From the NCBI GenBank assembly GCA_910586605.1, contig CAJUJR010000061.1:1-17038 (forward strand): DNA of 17,038 nt. Direction: 5' to 3'. A program made the translations under genes and the position numbers. This document shows, one piece after another, positions 14,094 to 17,038 of this stretch. Position 1 is the stretch's first letter; every line of letters starts with the position of its first letter. Under the pieces are notes generated by a model. That model searched no databases, was not told the origin of the DNA, and saw nothing but the letters and a program-made list of their open reading frames with translations. Source of the DNA: an uncultured Lachnospiraceae bacterium (GTDB taxonomy: Bacteria > Bacillota > Clostridia > Lachnospirales > Lachnospiraceae).

Positions 14094-15467
14094 CTATTTT
14101 ATGCTTTCCATCCATTTTTTCTTTTTAAAGATTACAAATGATATCCCAAGCCGTACACATTCTTCCATAGACAATACAAAATATACATATGTTATTGGAA
14201 GCTTCCATAGAAAAGCTGACAAAAGCCCTAACGGCACACCAAATCCCCATGTCCCAATTATATCAATCCACATAATATAATTTGTTTTCCCACCACTTCT
14301 GATTATGCCGCCTCCCAATATCATATTTAAAACCTTAATTGGTGCCAGGATAGCAAGTACTGTTAAAAGGCCTGTCGTTATCTTCTGCACTGTTGGCGCA
14401 ACATTATATATTTTTACATAAAATGGGCTGGCTGCTATCAGCAATACAGATAAAAGGACTGACGCCATAAAACCATATTTCATCAATTTTTTGGAATCCC
14501 CATAAGCAGCTTTATAATTCCCAGCACCAAGGGATTTCCCGATTAAAATGCCAGATGCCTGTGACAAACCGCTTAATGCCCCAAAAATAAGCGTCTGGAC
14601 TGGTATCGTCATCGTCATGGCTGCACAGGCATCCGTCCCTATATTTCCATATATCCCTGTATAAACATTTTCACCCAGGCTCCACAAAAATTCGCAGACT
14701 ACAATAGGACCAAGTATTTTTAAATATTGCTTCCTGTATTCTCTTTGTTCTTCCAATTCCTTTTCTGATAGCTGTCCCTTTTTGTGGCTTTCCATACCTG
14801 ATTTCAGCTTTGGCATATCTTTATGTAATGTATAAAAAACAATAATAATCCCACAAGATATCACCTGTGCTGCAACGCTAGCCACTGCAGCACCCTCTAC
14901 CCCCATTTCAGGAAAACCCCATTTTCCAAAAATCAACAAATAATTTAAACCTGTATTGAGCACCAAGGAAAAAATACTGGCATATAATGGCAACGCTGCA
15001 GCCTCCATACAGCGGAACATCGTCGTTGCAATAGAACTAACTGCCATTGGCAAAAAAGAAACTGCCAGGATACGGAGATATTTTACAGCGACCGCCTTGG
15101 TAATTTTATCTTTTGTATAAGCCGCCATAATTATTTCCGGGAATGCCATGCAAAGCACTATAAATAAAACCGCCAGCCCAGCAGAAAGCGCCATGCTGGT
15201 ATAAAAACTCTTAGTTACAGATTTTTTATCTTTTTTTCCAATATATTGCGAAATAGTAATCCCCGCAACAGATGCGATAGCGGCAAGGACTACAGAATAA
15301 AGAGAGGCAAACTTCCCTCCCAGCCCAATCCCGGCAATACTGCTGCTGCCAAGCTGTCCAATCATAACTTGGTCAATCACGCTAAAAGAAGACTGCAATA
15401 ATGACTGTATTGTAACAGGCAGTGCAATCCTGATTACTGTTTTTCCAAAAGCTTCATTTCTTTCCAT
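14094..15467 (-). CDS. MATE-family efflux transporter
   Basis: A 457-residue multidrug and toxin extrusion family exporter, expected to have twelve membrane helices and to be driven by a sodium or proton gradient. The N-terminal FGKTVIRIALPVTIQSLLQ and SVIDQVMIGQLGSSSIAGIGLG are typical of the first two helices, and the halves resemble each other, with ISQYIGKKD in the first and LIGKSLGAGN in the second. The start is ATG 15467: GGAG lies six bases before it, the length becomes normal, and the promoter at 15519-15547 lies upstream of it but inside the longer open frame beginning at 15605. The substrate is unknown. It has its own promoter, so is probably not cotranscribed with the DUF1349 gene. 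Confidence 0.92.
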   Translation of the reverse strand: MERNEAFGKTVIRIALPVTIQSLLQSSFSVIDQVMIGQLGSSSIAGIGLGGKFASLYSVVLAAIASVAGITISQYIGKKDKKSVTKSFYTSMALSAGLAVLFIVLCMAFPEIIMAAYTKDKITKAVAVKYLRILAVSFLPMAVSSIATTMFRCMEAAALPLYASIFSLVLNTGLNYLLIFGKWGFPEMGVEGAAVASVAAQVISCGIIIVFYTLHKDMPKLKSGMESHKKGQLSEKELEEQREYRKQYLKILGPIVVCEFLWSLGENVYTGIYGNIGTDACAAMTMTIPVQTLIFGALSGLSQASGILIGKSLGAGNYKAAYGDSKKLMKYGFMASVLLSVLLIAASPFYVKIYNVAPTVQKITTGLLTVLAILAPIKVLNMILGGGIIRSGGKTNYIMWIDIIGTWGFGVPLGLLSAFLWKLPITYVYFVLSMEECVRLGISFVIFKKKKWMESIK

Positions 15468-15801
15468 ATTACTCTCCATTCCGCCGCCATTACTCAAAGG
15501 CACAAAAAGTTTTCTATAAGTATAATAAACCACTGTCACTTTTTCAAAGGTTAATCGCATAACCTGCTCCAATAAATAAACCACTGTTTTATGGAAATTG
15601 CACAAATCTGTTTATGGCAGCTATGGCATAATTTACATATAAAACCAAAATAGAAATTCCTCTCGGAATGCCTATCCATATGTAACTGTCCTTAATTTCC
15701 CACCAATATGCCCAATATAACATATTGAATTTTGAATATCAGGAAAAAAGAAAATTCTCCCAGCTATTACTCCGGTTCTACATAAAATCCCATGCATTCC
15801 A
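15468..15801. other. 334-base intergenic region before the MATE gene
   Basis: It holds the MATE promoter and leader at 15468-15547. A small hairpin, ATTCC-TCTC-GGAAT (15656-15669), is followed on the minus strand by a T-rich run and may be a weak terminator of the DUF1349 gene. No convincing gene is present on either strand; short open frames overlapping the DUF1349 end lack ribosome sites. Confidence 0.5.
15519..15547 (-). promoter_or_regulatory. Sigma-A promoter for the MATE gene
   Basis: On the minus strand TTGAAA (15542-15547) and TATACT (15519-15524) are separated by 17 bases; each differs from consensus at one position. The predicted start near 15512 gives a leader of about 45 bases to ATG 15467. 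Confidence 0.68.
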
Positions 15802-16401
15802 TTAGTCGCACCAATCCGCATCTGCTTCCCACTGGCATTCTGTAATCTGCATATCTGAGAATGTTGCCTTGTATGAACCTTCTGTCGGGCTGCAGGCATA
15901 TATTCCATATGTGATTTTTTCTGCCCCCTCCCACATATGGAAAATCCGCATTTGTCTGAAATTTATGCCATCTTCACTACATTCAATGCAGTAGTCGCTG
16001 TTCCTGCGTGAAAAGCGATACCACATACTTTTAATATCAGAAGATATGTCTGTTGTTGCCCAGTCAGAATATCCATGATTCGTGACAACACTTCCTAACC
16101 GCTGTATTTTTTCATCTTCATATTCGATAGATGCCTTAAACCAGTTATCACTATTTAAATACATAACCACACCGCACTGGTCAAAACGGCAGGCACTCTC
16201 AAATTCTGTTTTAACAATAAAGGAAAAATACTTATCAGTTGTTTCAATCTGAAACACTGGAGCATTATCATTTTGAAAGCCATAATAAGTGCGCGCCCAT
16301 AAGTCAGTTCCCCTTTCCGTAATAATCACAACTTTATCCCCACTAATCTGCACCTGCTTCGGTTGACGTGTCCATTTCGGACTGCATTTCAAAAAATCCA
16401 T
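15802..16401 (-). CDS. DUF1349 domain protein (concanavalin-like fold)
   Basis: A 199-residue soluble protein made up almost wholly of a DUF1349 domain, a concanavalin-like beta-sandwich found in proteins loosely linked to carbohydrate metabolism. Family strings include FQIETTDKYFSFIVKTEF, DQCGVVMYLNSDNWFKASIE, SVVTNHGYSDWATTDI, WYRFSRRNSDYCIECSEDG and a natural-looking C-terminus SYKATFSDMQITECQW. There is no signal peptide, so it is cytosolic. The start is ATG 16401, seven bases after GAGAGG; a reading from 16440 would add a 13-residue lysine-arginine-rich head without such a site. Biochemical function is not established for the family. It lies 237 bases after the MFS gene on the same strand. 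Confidence 0.85.
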   Translation of the reverse strand: MDFLKCSPKWTRQPKQVQISGDKVVIITERGTDLWARTYYGFQNDNAPVFQIETTDKYFSFIVKTEFESACRFDQCGVVMYLNSDNWFKASIEYEDEKIQRLGSVVTNHGYSDWATTDISSDIKSMWYRFSRRNSDYCIECSEDGINFRQMRIFHMWEGAEKITYGIYACSPTEGSYKATFSDMQITECQWEADADWCD

Positions 16402-16452
16402 CTTTTTTCCTCTCTTTCTCTTTTTATTTTTAATAGGCAACTATTTTAATAC

Positions 16453-16638
16453 CTATTTTTTCACTACATATATACAACTTTCATATCGTCCAGATACGAT
16501 TTTTGACTCATATAACGCATCCAGTCCCATCCCTATCATATCTAATGTTGTCCATTTACATCTATCTTTTATTTGACAGCAAATATGATTTATAAAAATC
16601 CGTCTTTGCCCTCTTCTATAAATATTTTTTTCTGCATA
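16453..16638 (-). pseudogene. Possible C-terminal gene remnant
   Basis: Directly after the MFS stop codon, and in the same frame, 61 codons stay open before a TAG at 16453-16455. The predicted peptide looks protein-like, especially its end (LDALYESKIVSGRYESCIYV, then VKK), and loosely recalls the last strands of SAM-dependent methyltransferases. It has no good start: the first ATG leaves only 28 residues, without a ribosome site. It may be a decayed gene tail or chance. Confidence 0.25.
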
Positions 16639-17038
16639 TTATGAGAATTCTCCTTTTGTTTTTCTACAAAGAATGATTCCCATGAGTAGCAGCACTGGAA
16701 AAATAATACCTGTCAAAATTCCCATCTTTAGGTTATCCCCCATTGCCCCTGATACCATTCCAACCAATGTAGGGCCTCCCGAACAGCCTATATCTCCACC
16801 TAACGCCAATAACGCAAACAGGGCTGTCCCACCTTTGGGCAAAACTGCTGATGCCTTGCTGAAAGTTCCTGGCCACATGATTCCAACTGACAGCCCACAG
16901 ACAGCACAGGCAATCAGGTTAATCAACGGAATGGGAAAAAGAGAAATTCCCAAATAAGACAAAATACACAGAAAACTGCTATGAACCATAAAGCGCTCCA
17001 AATGAATACGATCGCCATACTTACCATAAAACAATCTT
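16639..17038 (-). CDS. MFS transporter, C-terminal part (cut by window edge)
   Basis: The last 133 residues of a major facilitator superfamily transporter; the reading frame stays open to the window end, so the N-terminal part lies beyond 17038. The fragment begins at a cytosolic loop with RLFYGKYGDR, the MFS loop motif (G-K-x-G-D-R), and then has about four hydrophobic segments, the last being GILTGIIFPVLLLMGIIL, ending in a short charged tail CRKTKGEFS. The segment GLSVGIMWPGTFSKASAVLP recalls sugar/fucose-permease-like MFS members. The TTG at 17034 is an internal codon, not a start. Substrate cannot be judged from this part. Confidence 0.85.
   Translation of the reverse strand, partial: RLFYGKYGDRIHLERFMVHSSFLCILSYLGISLFPIPLINLIACAVCGLSVGIMWPGTFSKASAVLPKGGTALFALLALGGDIGCSGGPTLVGMVSGAMGDNLKMGILTGIIFPVLLLMGIILCRKTKGEFS

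Noticed and set aside
15751..15783. TATTACTCCGGTTC resembles an end of the palindromic repeat family.
   Set aside because: Only a dozen bases are alike and no partner arm or core sequence is present.
15672..15908. Open frame of 78 codons overlapping the end of the DUF1349 gene.
   Set aside because: It overlaps a well-supported gene in another frame and has no ribosome site or recognisable motif.

Overview
The window looks like chromosomal DNA of an endospore-forming, probably flagellated low-GC Firmicute, most likely Lachnospiraceae or a close clostridial relative. The reasons are a SpoIIR gene, IspE of the non-mevalonate pathway, a DUF4179 anti-sigma factor paired with an ECF sigma factor, strong AGGAGG-type ribosome binding sites, frequent TTG starts, and secreted or wall-facing proteins with Thr-Pro-Lys tails. 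No rRNA, tRNA, CRISPR array, transposase or prophage gene is visible. The family assignment is inference from protein resemblance.

Layout. 219-4237 (minus strand): a likely operon of class A penicillin-binding protein, family 2 glycosyltransferase and SmtB/ArsR-type zinc-site repressor. Bases 1-218 show no convincing gene. 4536-6018 (plus): spoIIR, then a repeat element, then a DUF1934 gene ending at a bidirectional terminator. 6102-8698 (minus): VanY-type carboxypeptidase, PlsC-type acyltransferase and a small conserved membrane protein. 8943-9818 (plus): ispE. 10067-10696 (plus): an unnamed 209-residue protein behind a textbook flagellar sigma-D promoter and a CsrA-like leader hairpin. 10765-11865 (minus): membrane-anchored metallophosphoesterase. 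12135-13868 (minus): ECF sigma factor with its DUF4179 anti-sigma partner. 14094-17038 (minus): MATE exporter, DUF1349 protein and the C-terminal part of an MFS transporter cut by the window edge.

Much of the window concerns the cell envelope: peptidoglycan synthesis and trimming (PBP, VanY), phospholipid synthesis (PlsC), undecaprenyl precursor supply (IspE), a membrane phosphoesterase and a stress sigma/anti-sigma pair. The PBP and the carboxypeptidase share the same Thr-Pro-Lys tail.

The most interesting signal is the 209-residue gene. A perfect sigma-D promoter (TAAA-N15-GCCGATAT) is followed by a leader with a GGA-in-loop hairpin and several other GGA motifs up to the Shine-Dalgarno sequence. 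This is the same control logic as flagellin, attached to a protein I cannot name and lying outside any visible flagellar locus. Second is a two-copy, MITE-like palindromic repeat (5399-5542 and 11892-12005) placed in gene leaders.
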